Shown in pieces: positions 17,637 through 24,921 of a stretch of 64,000 nucleotides of DNA (position 1 is its first letter; each line of letters begins with the position of its first letter). This DNA comes from 21-14-0-10-47-8 sp966211455 (GTDB lineage: Bacteria; Bdellovibrionota; Bdellovibrionia; Bdellovibrionales; Bdellovibrionaceae): NCBI GenBank assembly GCA_966211455.1, contig CBIHNI010000002.1, positions 306,575 through 370,574 of the forward strand, in the 5' to 3' direction. The position numbers and the translations under genes are program-made. Under the pieces are notes generated by a model that ran no database searches, was not told where the DNA came from, and was given only the letters and a program-made list of their open reading frames with translations.

Positions 17637-17666
17637 ACCACCGCTTCGGTGGCTGGTTGCGACATT
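17637..17666. repeat. 30-bp direct repeat, left copy
   Basis: Matches 19399-19428 at 27 of 30 positions in the same orientation (ACCACCGCT, then CGGTG and TTGCGACATT). It contains a small hairpin, CCACCG/CGGTGG. A further near-palindrome (CACCGC A GCGGTG) follows at 17669-17681. The two copies flank the island with the HTH and nucleotidyltransferase genes. Confidence 0.7.
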
Positions 17667-17777
17667 TTCACCGCAGCGGTGGATGATCTGAAATTCCACG
17701 CAATGCTTGTCGTGCCCCCTGACCGCTGTACAGAAAAGCGAAGCGACCGTGGAATTGGTGCGTATAAAAACCAGGGG

Positions 17778-18089
17778 TTACTGAACATCGTCGACAGCGC
17801 TGATGGTGTGTCCCGAGCCTCGACATTCATTTCTATTTACAAATACTTCTCCGAGGTATCGGCCACCAGTATCATTTTCAAAGCCAACATAATGGCTCCA
17901 AGTGACACCATCATTGCTTGCACCAGAAAATGAAACGTGAAGATTTACTATTCCAGCCGGCCCAAAGACACTCGAAACGAGGCGTTCTTTTACCGCCGCC
18001 TTCTCTTGATCCCATGTACACTCACCTGCATTGGCTAAGAAGCTACTGATGCTAAATAGAACCAAAAGTATTACATTATAAAAGTTCAT
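17778..18089 (-). CDS. small secreted protein of unknown function
   Basis: 103 residues from the ATG at 18089, which has a perfect AGGAGG site five bases away; a longer in-frame extension upstream is unlikely. A signal peptide ends near FLANA (about residue 19), and the mature protein begins GECTWDQEKAAV with two cysteines in total, which could pair. No family recognised. It lies inside the 17.6-19.4 kb segment flanked by direct repeats and is oriented away from the HTH gene. Confidence 0.65.
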   Translation of the reverse strand: MNFYNVILLVLFSISSFLANAGECTWDQEKAAVKERLVSSVFGPAGIVNLHVSFSGASNDGVTWSHYVGFENDTGGRYLGEVFVNRNECRGSGHTISAVDDVQ

Positions 18090-18272
18090 TCGACCTCCTC
18101 GAGCAATGCTCTCAAGCAATGTCACCTGCGGCAATATGCCATGCTTCAAAAACAAATCCTTATGCAGCTCTCTCTTGCTTTCAATAACCTAAGCTTTTTA
18201 GTCATCTCACATCATTTAACCCAATGGCGGCATTAAATGGCAGAACTTTATTAACTTCAAATCGCCTTCACA

Positions 18273-18291
18273 CTGTCTCAAAATGAGACAG
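18273..18291. promoter_or_regulatory. 8-bp inverted repeat, possible operator
   Basis: CTGTCTCA and TGAGACAG, perfect, separated by three A. It lies in the 270-base region between the divergently oriented secreted-protein and HTH genes. No T-run follows, so a binding site for a dimeric regulator is more likely than a terminator. Confidence 0.35.
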
Positions 18292-18323
18292 CCTCAAGCA
18301 AAATATCAATTTTCCCAAATTTT

Positions 18324-18357
18324 ATACATATTATAATACACATAGTATAATATGTAT
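18324..18357 (+). promoter_or_regulatory. perfect 12-bp inverted repeat operator overlapping the promoter of the HTH-nucleotidyltransferase pair
   Basis: ATACATATTATA and TATAATATGTAT are exact reverse complements with a ten-base spacer. Each half contains a perfect TATAAT box (18332-18337 and 18346-18351). With the second as the -10 box, a TATACA lies 17 bases upstream at 18323 and the transcript would begin almost at the ATG at 18360. Autoregulation by the HTH protein encoded immediately downstream is the obvious inference. Confidence 0.65.
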
Positions 18358-18359
18358 TC

Positions 18360-18863
18360 ATGATCATCGAAAGACTTCGATCACAACGACAGCAAATGGG
18401 TTTGACTCAGCAAAAGCTGGCCGAGCTGGCCGCCGTCAGCCTGCCCACGGTTCAGAATATTGAACGAGGTCTGGGAAACCCCAGCTTGGACGTTTTGATG
18501 AAATTGGCGCAAGCCCTGGGCTTAACGCTTTCAATCGATCCGGCACCTGTGGATTGGGATCTTCTGGCTTATCTGGGCGTGCCGCTGACATCTGCCAAAA
18601 AGAATATTCGTGTGAAAAAAGATTCCGCGACCCTTGTGATGAAACTGCGAGAGGCGATTTTGGCCAGTCAAAATGCACCCGCCGATCGGAATATCGAAGC
18701 CTTGGCAGGAACGCTGCTCGCGATTCAGACTCATTGGCCTTCGCTCTTCAATAAGTTTGGCTCGCTGAAAGCCGTGGCCGAAGCATTGATCTCTCGGCAG
18801 GATCCTGCCCGGTTGCTGAAGCTTCGATCGATGGCCATCAACAATCTGCAGGGCTATCTATGA
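18360..18863 (+). CDS. XRE-family HTH protein, probable antitoxin/regulator of a nucleotidyltransferase
   Basis: 167 residues. An N-terminal HTH (about 3-58) has the XRE pattern: RQQMGLTQQKLAELAAVSLPTVQNIERG. The remaining 100 residues form a separate, unrecognised domain with helices around 105-165. It overlaps the next gene by four bases (ATGA), and a perfect inverted repeat ends two bases before its ATG, with no ribosome site, so translation may be leaderless or nearly so. This layout is typical of a toxin-antitoxin operon repressed by its antitoxin. A plain transcription factor with an enzyme partner is the alternative. Confidence 0.78.
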   Translation: MIIERLRSQRQQMGLTQQKLAELAAVSLPTVQNIERGLGNPSLDVLMKLAQALGLTLSIDPAPVDWDLLAYLGVPLTSAKKNIRVKKDSATLVMKLREAILASQNAPADRNIEALAGTLLAIQTHWPSLFNKFGSLKAVAEALISRQDPARLLKLRSMAINNLQGYL

Positions 18864-19381
18864 CCATCGATCGCAAGCTGCTTCAAAAATTTCAGAAATT
18901 GGCTCTAGCTTCTTTGTCCGGAGAATGGGTGGTTATCGGCGGCACCGTTTTGCATTTGCTCGACCGGGACGAGCGCCTGACCCTGGATATCGATCTAGCC
19001 CGAAAGTCTGGAAAGCTAGACGAAACCATCGAGCTCATGGATATCGCCGAAAAATTGAAACTCCCCGTCACCGCGATCAACCAGGCTGGATCCTTCTTTC
19101 TGAAGCAAATTCCGGATTGGGAAAGCAAGCTTGTCTTATGGGCGGAAAGCAAAGCCTGCCGCCTGTATCGCCCCAATGGCGAGCTGTACCTGCAGCTGAA
19201 GATGGCCCGCATGAGCGAATCCGATCTTCAGGATTGCTTACAGATGATCGATTACTGCAAACAAGAAGGCGAAGCTTTGAATCAAAAATTTCTGCACAAA
19301 GAAATTCAAAAGCAGATCAAAAAGGCGCCGTCCGAAGATTGCATTTCGCGCCTTGAAAAGCTTGCCTCCGCCATTCGTTAG
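18860..19381 (+). CDS. nucleotidyltransferase-fold protein (AbiEii/MNT-like), probable toxin partner
   Basis: 173 residues. The N-terminal half has the nucleotidyltransferase signature: VVIGGTVLHLL followed by RLTLDIDLA (about residues 22-50), giving the GG and DxD metal-binding residues. The C-terminal half is helical and lysine-rich. AbiEii-type toxins and MNT antitoxins share this fold and transfer nucleotides to tRNA or to partner proteins. Cotranscribed with, and overlapping, the HTH gene. It is shorter than AbiEii (about 300 residues), so assignment is to the fold and not to the AbiE family itself; toxicity is inferred from context. Confidence 0.65.
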   Translation: MTIDRKLLQKFQKLALASLSGEWVVIGGTVLHLLDRDERLTLDIDLARKSGKLDETIELMDIAEKLKLPVTAINQAGSFFLKQIPDWESKLVLWAESKACRLYRPNGELYLQLKMARMSESDLQDCLQMIDYCKQEGEALNQKFLHKEIQKQIKKAPSEDCISRLEKLASAIR

Positions 19382-19398
19382 AAATCGGACCGCTTATC

Positions 19399-19428
19399 AC
19401 CACCGCTCCGGTGACTGCTTGCGACATT
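19399..19428. repeat. 30-bp direct repeat, right copy
   Basis: 27 of 30 positions match 17637-17666. It begins 17 bases after the nucleotidyltransferase stop codon and contains the same small hairpin (imperfect here), so it could double as a transcript-end structure. Confidence 0.7.
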
Positions 19429-19431
19429 CAG

Positions 19432-19743
19432 CTACAATTGCGAATTTTGGCATTTTTGAATTTGGGTGGTTAATTCTGTTTTTTCCACTTTCAGCTGATT
19501 GGATTCGGCTTCAAACTTGGAAAGAGATTCCTTCGTTTTGCTAGAGCCGCCTGAGCCTGAATCAGTTCGGCCTAATGTCCGCCGAATCATCTTATCCAAA
19601 TTGGTAAGGCGCGACTCGATCTTTTTGAGTTTTTCTTGATTCTGTTTGAAGTGGGCGCACTCTTCGTTTTGGCCATCCGCAAAGGCAGGAGCACTGACCA
19701 AAAGAGCAATAAATATAAATGAAACCTTGAAGAGCTGCTTCAT
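19432..19743 (-). CDS. small secreted coiled-coil protein
   Basis: 103 residues: a signal peptide ending near APAFA (about residue 22), then a mature region of charged heptad-like sequence (about 30-100) with Leu/Ile at regular spacing, interrupted by a Gly/Ser stretch (SGSGGSS), which suggests two helices forming a coiled-coil hairpin. Cys near 29 and near 98 flank the helices. Good ribosome site (TAGGAG). No family recognised; a periplasmic structural role is only a guess. Confidence 0.68.
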   Translation of the reverse strand: MKQLFKVSFIFIALLVSAPAFADGQNEECAHFKQNQEKLKKIESRLTNLDKMIRRTLGRTDSGSGGSSKTKESLSKFEAESNQLKVEKTELTTQIQKCQNSQL

Positions 19744-19924
19744 AAATCTCCTAAGAGTAGGAAGATTATATTTTTTCAGCTCCCCGGCCTTATATCAAGT
19801 CCAGAGATCCAATTTGCGACACTCTTCGAAACAACAGATACTTTAAAATTCTACGACTTTCTTGCATCAGAAGCCACCGACCTCCGCTCCTAGCAGAGGT
19901 CGTCTCACTCGTCTTATCAAAAAA

Positions 19925-20725
19925 TTAAGGACTTGCAGGCTTCAGGGATGGGAACGTGATGTCTCCCGTGATTTCCACAAAAAGCGGAATCGAGACACTA
20001 ACTTGGTCCGCACCTTTATAATTGTAATGCAAACCCGTGGAGGTCTGTGTGACCAACCCGCGTTTCACAAACTCGACAACGAAAGCGTCTAACTGAGCTT
20101 GGTCTTGAGCGTAAATCCCAATTCCTTCAGCCAAACCCTGCTCATTAACTTTTACGCCAGCTCCATTGAGCCAAAAGGGTCGAGGACTCACTGCTAAATC
20201 CGACAGTTCTGATTTGGCATTATAAATGCGAGCTTCGCGTTGATCGATCTTGACGCCGGTCAATCGACAATTTGTCAGCGCATATTCGACCAGGTAATAC
20301 TCGTCTTGATTATACTGTTCATTGAACGTGACCGCAATATAGGAGAATACCCCTCGAAGAGAACCACCTTCTTTGTTGAGCTTAACTCCTTCGGTCGCAG
20401 AACCATAATAAATGAGACCTTCATCGCCATTCGGCGCAACAGTGGTCCCGTCCGGATTGATAGGACCGTTTGTTTGAATCATCCCTTGCGTCTTGCCAAG
20501 AACTTTTAGAATCCATCGAAATTGGCTGGATGGTGCTTGGTAAACTTCGATCACAATTTCCGGCCCATAGGTATTTGTGGGATCGTAAGCCCCTTTTCGC
20601 TCACCTTGACACGAAATAATTTTCTCACCCTCATTCGTTGTTCCATAGGCCACTCCAGCCGTACAAAAGAACAACAGAACCGTTGACGTTAGAGTTCGTA
20701 AGCCCAATTTAAGTTTTGATTGCAT
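19925..20725 (-). CDS. secreted protein of unknown function
   Basis: 266 residues with a signal peptide ending near GVAYG (about residue 28) and an AGGAGG site before the ATG. The mature protein is beta-rich in appearance with two cysteines (ISCQG and LTNCRL), probably a disulfide-linked periplasmic or extracellular domain. No domain recognised. It stands alone between the coiled-coil gene and the divergent double-HTH regulator at 20850; shared control by that regulator is possible but not shown. Confidence 0.7.
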   Translation of the reverse strand: MQSKLKLGLRTLTSTVLLFFCTAGVAYGTTNEGEKIISCQGERKGAYDPTNTYGPEIVIEVYQAPSSQFRWILKVLGKTQGMIQTNGPINPDGTTVAPNGDEGLIYYGSATEGVKLNKEGGSLRGVFSYIAVTFNEQYNQDEYYLVEYALTNCRLTGVKIDQREARIYNAKSELSDLAVSPRPFWLNGAGVKVNEQGLAEGIGIYAQDQAQLDAFVVEFVKRGLVTQTSTGLHYNYKGADQVSVSIPLFVEITGDITFPSLKPASP

Positions 20726-20849
20726 AGCGCCTCCTATCGACTGCTGGGGGCCAATGTTGTGGAGAAAGCTCGGCGACTCAAGGCATAGCTATCCACGTTA
20801 AAATCATTTTATCTTCAAATCTGCTATCACATGTGCGCAATATGGATAC

Positions 20850-21818
20850 ATGAAATACTCATCGCTACGCCGCGAACTTCTTCAAATCATCCGGGGTCAT
20901 CGATCCCAAGCGTTCATCAATCGAAGACTTGGGTTTAAGTTCAATCAGATTTACAGATGGGAATCTGGATACACCGCTATCACTTGGACGGATTTCCTCA
21001 AACTCGCTTCTGTTTGCCATGTCGATGTTGAATCAGCACTTAGAAAAGTTCTTCTCTTTGAAGGCAACCCTCGTCGCTCTGATTTGTTGATCAAACATCT
21101 TATCGGCGAAACTTCTGTGACACGCATCGCTTCTATTCTCGGCAAATCAAGATTCACTGTTGCAAGATGGGTAAAGGCCCAAAGCGAACCCACACTGGAC
21201 GATATGTTATCCCTATTTCATTTGCAGGCCTTGCTTCTGGGGGAATTGCTTGGATGTCTCGTTCCAGTCGAACAGCTCTCAAGTCTTGATCCACAACTCA
21301 AACGCCAACACTTGCAAAAACAGCTGTTCTATTCAGATCCAAGGATTGGCGTTGCAATCCGGTGTTTTGAACTGAAAGACTATCAGGAGCTGAGACAGCA
21401 CCAAGAAGGATTTATCTCTCGAAAACTTGGAATAGACATCAACGACGAACGAGAACTGATCCTTAAAATGAACAGTGCCGGCATGATAAAAAAGCTAAAA
21501 GGAAAGTACACCGTCCAACTCCGAAGGATCGATACCAGCGGTCACTTCATCGGAAACACAAAGATTAAAAAGTATTGGACCCACGTCGCCTGCAACTATT
21601 TGGAAAAACTGAAAGAGCCACCGCGAGATGCGTTGTTCGGGTATCATGTTTTTTCCGCCAGCTCTCGAACACGCAAAGAGATTCAAAAAGCCATGGCAGA
21701 GTTTCAAGCGCAAGTAAAAGCCTTGATTGGGTCTGATGACCAGCCCGCAGAGGAACTACTTGTATTAAATTTTCATATTTTCAATCCCAGTCAAAATCTC
21801 GGTGATGTGCCAAAATAG
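20850..21818 (+). CDS. double-HTH regulator of the TIGR02147/DUF4423 type
   Basis: 322 residues. An N-terminal HTH (about 5-60: FINRRLGFKFNQIYRWESG) is followed by a second HTH-like segment (about 75-115: SVTRIASILGKSRFTVARWVK). The C-terminal half has the pattern of the DUF4423 domain: GYHVFSASSRTRKEIQKAM near 265 and EELLVLNFHIF near 302. Members of this group are numerous in Bdellovibrio and Fibrobacter relatives and are treated as transcription factors with unknown ligands. No ribosome site is obvious. Its A+T-rich sequence and neighbours suggest accessory DNA. Confidence 0.78.
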   Translation: MKYSSLRRELLQIIRGHRSQAFINRRLGFKFNQIYRWESGYTAITWTDFLKLASVCHVDVESALRKVLLFEGNPRRSDLLIKHLIGETSVTRIASILGKSRFTVARWVKAQSEPTLDDMLSLFHLQALLLGELLGCLVPVEQLSSLDPQLKRQHLQKQLFYSDPRIGVAIRCFELKDYQELRQHQEGFISRKLGIDINDERELILKMNSAGMIKKLKGKYTVQLRRIDTSGHFIGNTKIKKYWTHVACNYLEKLKEPPRDALFGYHVFSASSRTRKEIQKAMAEFQAQVKALIGSDDQPAEELLVLNFHIFNPSQNLGDVPK

Positions 21819-21824
21819 AATGAG

Positions 21825-21905
21825 CTATGGCACTTGTCCACGCTGTCGGAACTTTTTCAGATCAAAGAAGCAACGACAATCCGAAAGGAACATCGTCGAA
21901 CATCC
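21825..21905 (-). pseudogene. decayed duplicate of the 3' end of the 23460-23942 gene
   Basis: A 27-base stretch here (from CAGATCAAAGAAGCAA) matches the 3' end of the 23460 gene at about 24 positions, 16 of them consecutive, on the same strand. In the matching frame it reads CRCFFDLKKF where the intact gene ends LCFFDLDDF. An upstream stop codon and lack of further similarity mark it as a remnant. The copies bracket the 493-residue gene. Confidence 0.35.
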
Positions 21906-21953
21906 GATGTCTAAAAGTTATTCAATACAGGGTCGGAGCGATGGGTATCAAAT

Positions 21954-23435
21954 TTAAGCCACCAAATACGGATTGGCGCGATCCAATCCAGCAAAGAAAC
22001 TTTTCTCGTACTTGGCTTCATCCCCCGAATGCCAAGCAATCCGCGGATCGAAAAATTCTTTCGGCACAAATCGCAAATTCTTTTGCTCTCCTGGCGGGAA
22101 GAATTTGATTCCCCGACGGATCGATTCTTCCAACCATGGCAGAAAATCGGGCGACCTTCCCGCGATATGGTCGGCAAAGAAAATCAAAGCCACCGCATTT
22201 CGGCGAATATCCACCGCTTTTCCTTTGACGTAAGCATCATGCATAAAGCGCAGGCTGCGCATAGTGAACCAGAAAGACGAGGTCCAACTTTGCGTCGCCG
22301 GATCGCCCTTGGTGCTTGGAGTTTTCGGCAAGGTCGCAGCCGCAGGATTGGTTTGCGCAGCCCGAGCCGCCATCACGCGCAGCTTGGCGTCTGTGGTGTC
22401 GTTGTATTTTTCGGTGCGAGCGATCACCCATTCGGTGCTTGCGACACCCAAAGCATAGGCGCAATCCACGCCCATCAAATCTAAAAGGTCATGCATCTTT
22501 GCATGCACGTCATCCATGGTGGAGTAAATCCCGTTGCCGATGACAGTTTCCCATTCAAAATCCAAAGGGACTTCGGACATTTTCAGATTGTAAGGAAAAG
22601 CTTCGTTTGTCGGTCGAGTCTTGTTGCTATCATCGGCGTAATAAGTAAAGGGATCCGCGGCCTGCTTGTCTGCGGCAACCTTTGCCATGGCTGCCTGAAT
22701 GAAGTCATTCAATCGGTGCGGTGGCTCGACGTGCTCGTGATGGGCGGTCATTTTTATGGTCGTCACTTGCGGCGCATGCATATGCTCGCGCAAAGCGGCC
22801 TGTGGGTTTTCTGATGCCTTGAGCTTTCCGATCAGCTTTTGCAGATCCGCTTGCGTCTTTGGCAGACCCCACTGCGCAAATCGACTGATCACATCCTGAC
22901 TGCTAGCAAAGGTTTCCAAGGTTTTTGCTTTTTCCAAGTGCTCCAGCAGCAGCATAAAATCATCGGCAAATGGAAGCTCGCAATTGCGAAAGGTGGTCGC
23001 AAAAATCTGCTCTAAAAAAAATGGCAGGTTTCCTGTTGGCTTTGACATCTCATCAATGCCGAATAGAAGAGGCTTCAAGGCTCTCCACGCCGCAGGCCGA
23101 TTGTAATCTTCAACAAAGCAATAAGCGCGCACAATGTAACCAATCAAAGGGAAGTTTCCAAAACTCAGTTTCTGAAATCTCTCGGACAAAGTCTGGTAAT
23201 TGTGCAGGCTTTCTTCCAACACCGGGATCACTTCTTCTGGTTTGTCCTGCGAAAATCGGGTCATGCAGAAAAAAGCCGCCGACATCCGCACCAACAGATC
23301 TGGATCTTGAATCATTTTTCGATAGTCATCCACATTGAGATCAGGATGTTGACGGAGCGCCATCATCTGTTCGCAGCGCTGAAAGGGATCACGGGACGAG
23401 TCTAAAATTTCAGAGAGAACTTGCGCTTTATCCAT
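21954..23435 (-). CDS. large cytoplasmic protein of unknown function
   Basis: 493 residues without signal peptide or membrane helices. The N-terminal part (about 1-240) is helical, in repeated 35-40 residue blocks that resemble HEAT-like repeats. The C-terminal part (about 265-490) includes many Trp, Phe and His residues (for example DFEWETVIGNGIYS, SWTSSFWFTMRSLRFMHD), suggesting a compact domain. No family recognised. It ends near a decayed copy of its upstream neighbour's 3' end, and the intact neighbour (23460-23942) lies 24 bases upstream, so the two are probably cotranscribed. Confidence 0.7.
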   Translation of the reverse strand: MDKAQVLSEILDSSRDPFQRCEQMMALRQHPDLNVDDYRKMIQDPDLLVRMSAAFFCMTRFSQDKPEEVIPVLEESLHNYQTLSERFQKLSFGNFPLIGYIVRAYCFVEDYNRPAAWRALKPLLFGIDEMSKPTGNLPFFLEQIFATTFRNCELPFADDFMLLLEHLEKAKTLETFASSQDVISRFAQWGLPKTQADLQKLIGKLKASENPQAALREHMHAPQVTTIKMTAHHEHVEPPHRLNDFIQAAMAKVAADKQAADPFTYYADDSNKTRPTNEAFPYNLKMSEVPLDFEWETVIGNGIYSTMDDVHAKMHDLLDLMGVDCAYALGVASTEWVIARTEKYNDTTDAKLRVMAARAAQTNPAAATLPKTPSTKGDPATQSWTSSFWFTMRSLRFMHDAYVKGKAVDIRRNAVALIFFADHIAGRSPDFLPWLEESIRRGIKFFPPGEQKNLRFVPKEFFDPRIAWHSGDEAKYEKSFFAGLDRANPYLVA

Positions 23436-23459
23436 AGAAAAATTCTAGCGAAGCCTAAA

Positions 23460-23942
23460 TTAAAAGTCATCCAGATCAAAGAAGCAAAGACGATCCGTCT
23501 CCAGCACCACTCCGATATTACGGCGACCGCCCGACATGACGGCTTCAGCACTCTTTGTAACGAAGTCTTGAAGTAACGCTTTAAATTCGCTGACCAAGAA
23601 TTTCTGCAATTGTGATTTGGTTTCACGCTCGCCCAGATACATAAAGCCACTGCTGCCTTCGCCTTTGAAAGGGCCCTGCATCCACATTTTGTGCGTGCCC
23701 ATTTCGCGGTACAAATGAAAAAGCCCCTGCTTGGTTTTGCGCGAAGAGATGGTCTTAAGTCTTGGCGCAATCTCGCCCAAATCCGAAAGGCTATAGATGC
23801 GTCCCACGGTGTAATGAAACACCGTCTTTAAATGGCGAGCCTTTGGCTGAGCTTTGGGGAGATCCGGAAGCAAAGAGGAAATCGGAGCTTTCAGTTTGGC
23901 AGCTGTCATATCAGACTTGAAAGAGCAAACAAGGTGCCGCAT
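23460..23942 (-). CDS. cytoplasmic protein of unknown function
   Basis: 160 residues, soluble, Lys/Arg-rich in the first half, ending GVVLETDRLCFFDLDDF. The stretch LFHLYREMGTHKMWMQGPFKG looks like beta strands around a turn. No family was recognised. The ATG at 23942 is weakly supported (a second ATG 11 codons later is possible). Placed 24 bases before the 493-residue gene, with which it is probably cotranscribed. Its last codons are duplicated as a remnant at 21825-21905. Confidence 0.62.
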   Translation of the reverse strand: MRHLVCSFKSDMTAAKLKAPISSLLPDLPKAQPKARHLKTVFHYTVGRIYSLSDLGEIAPRLKTISSRKTKQGLFHLYREMGTHKMWMQGPFKGEGSSGFMYLGERETKSQLQKFLVSEFKALLQDFVTKSAEAVMSGGRRNIGVVLETDRLCFFDLDDF

Positions 23943-24079
23943 TTGCGCCCATTTCGTTTCATCTCACTGTTAGCTCTACGACACCTGTCACGAAAGCATT
24001 CGACAGTCATATTTGCGTCTCATCTTGAGAAATAGAGGTCCTGCATCAAGCCCCCCTGCTGAAAGTCCGATAAAGAAGA

Positions 24080-24910
24080 ATGGAGCAAAAACTCAATTCT
24101 CAGAATCACAAAGCAGACGTCTACGAACTTCGCAGCGAAAGAAAAGGGGTGGGCGGCTTTTTCGAAAATGCGCTCCGAAACTTTCAAATCCTGGGGCATC
24201 TGGCGCTGATTGCTCCACTTTATCTGATCGCGGCTAGCTCTTTGGGGCTTGCTCTGGTGCCGGGATTTTACCTTTACCAATATGCGGATTCCATCTCACA
24301 AGACTGGTCGCAAGCGGCACGGTATTGGATTCTAGGGTCCAGCCTTGGCGCGGGATACTTTGCCTACGGTTTTTCACTGATCCTGATTGCACCCGCGATC
24401 AACTTTCTATTTCAAGCAAAACTTTCCGCCTGGCGCGGACCTTACTACTCGCTTCCCGCCATTCGTTGGTACATCCACAATGGCCTGACTTATTTGGTTC
24501 GTTACACTTTCCTTGAATTCATCACGCCAACTCCTTTTAATCTTTTCTTTTATCGGGCCATGGGGATGAAGATCGGCGCTGGCACCATCATCAACACTTC
24601 GCATTTATCGGATCCGTCATTGATCACCATGGGTCGCAAGGTCACCTTGGGTGGATCGGTCGCCATCGTTGGACATTATGGTCAGGGTGGCTATTTGGTT
24701 CTGGCACCGGTGAAAATCGGCGACAAGGCGACGATCGGTCTGCGGGCCATCTTGATGGGTGGAGTTGAAATCGGCGAAAGCGCCAAAATCCTTCCAGGCT
24801 CAGTGGTTCTGCCAAAGACCAAAGTTCCGGCCGGCGAAACATGGGGCGGGGTTCCCGCTCGCAAACTGGATCCGGCCGAACTGAAAGCAAGTCTTCAAGT
24901 CGCAGCTTAG
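24080..24910 (+). CDS. membrane-anchored hexapeptide-repeat (left-handed beta-helix) acyltransferase-like protein
   Basis: 276 residues. Two hydrophobic segments (about 38-65 and 82-110) precede a left-handed beta-helix (about 160-262) with hexapeptide-type repeats such as IGAGTIINTSHLSD, ITMGRKVTLGG, IGDKATIGLRAILMGGVEIG and SAKILPGSVVL. The fold carries acyl or acetyl groups onto sugars, lipids or peptides. The membrane part and the WGGVPARKL ending resemble the terminal domain of some peptide-synthetase-linked transferases. Its histidine (VGHYGQGG) may be catalytic. It faces the MCP gene, with stop codons one base apart. Confidence 0.75.
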   Translation: MEQKLNSQNHKADVYELRSERKGVGGFFENALRNFQILGHLALIAPLYLIAASSLGLALVPGFYLYQYADSISQDWSQAARYWILGSSLGAGYFAYGFSLILIAPAINFLFQAKLSAWRGPYYSLPAIRWYIHNGLTYLVRYTFLEFITPTPFNLFFYRAMGMKIGAGTIINTSHLSDPSLITMGRKVTLGGSVAIVGHYGQGGYLVLAPVKIGDKATIGLRAILMGGVEIGESAKILPGSVVLPKTKVPAGETWGGVPARKLDPAELKASLQVAA

Positions 24911-24921
24911 ATTAGGCTGCG
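24901..24921. terminator. short hairpin spanning the two convergent stop codons
   Basis: CGCAGC and GCTGCG form a perfect 6-bp stem around the stop codons of the acyltransferase-like and chemoreceptor genes. There is no T-run; a weak bidirectional terminator is possible. Confidence 0.3.

Noticed and set aside
17604..17933. Rightward 109-codon frame opposite the small secreted protein
   Set aside because: Opposite a gene with a signal peptide and a perfect ribosome site; it also crosses the direct repeat.
17574..19400. tRNA-derived integration site at tRNA-Val
   Set aside because: No second copy of the tRNA 3' end was found downstream by eye, so the island is described through its own direct repeats and not as an insertion into the tRNA.
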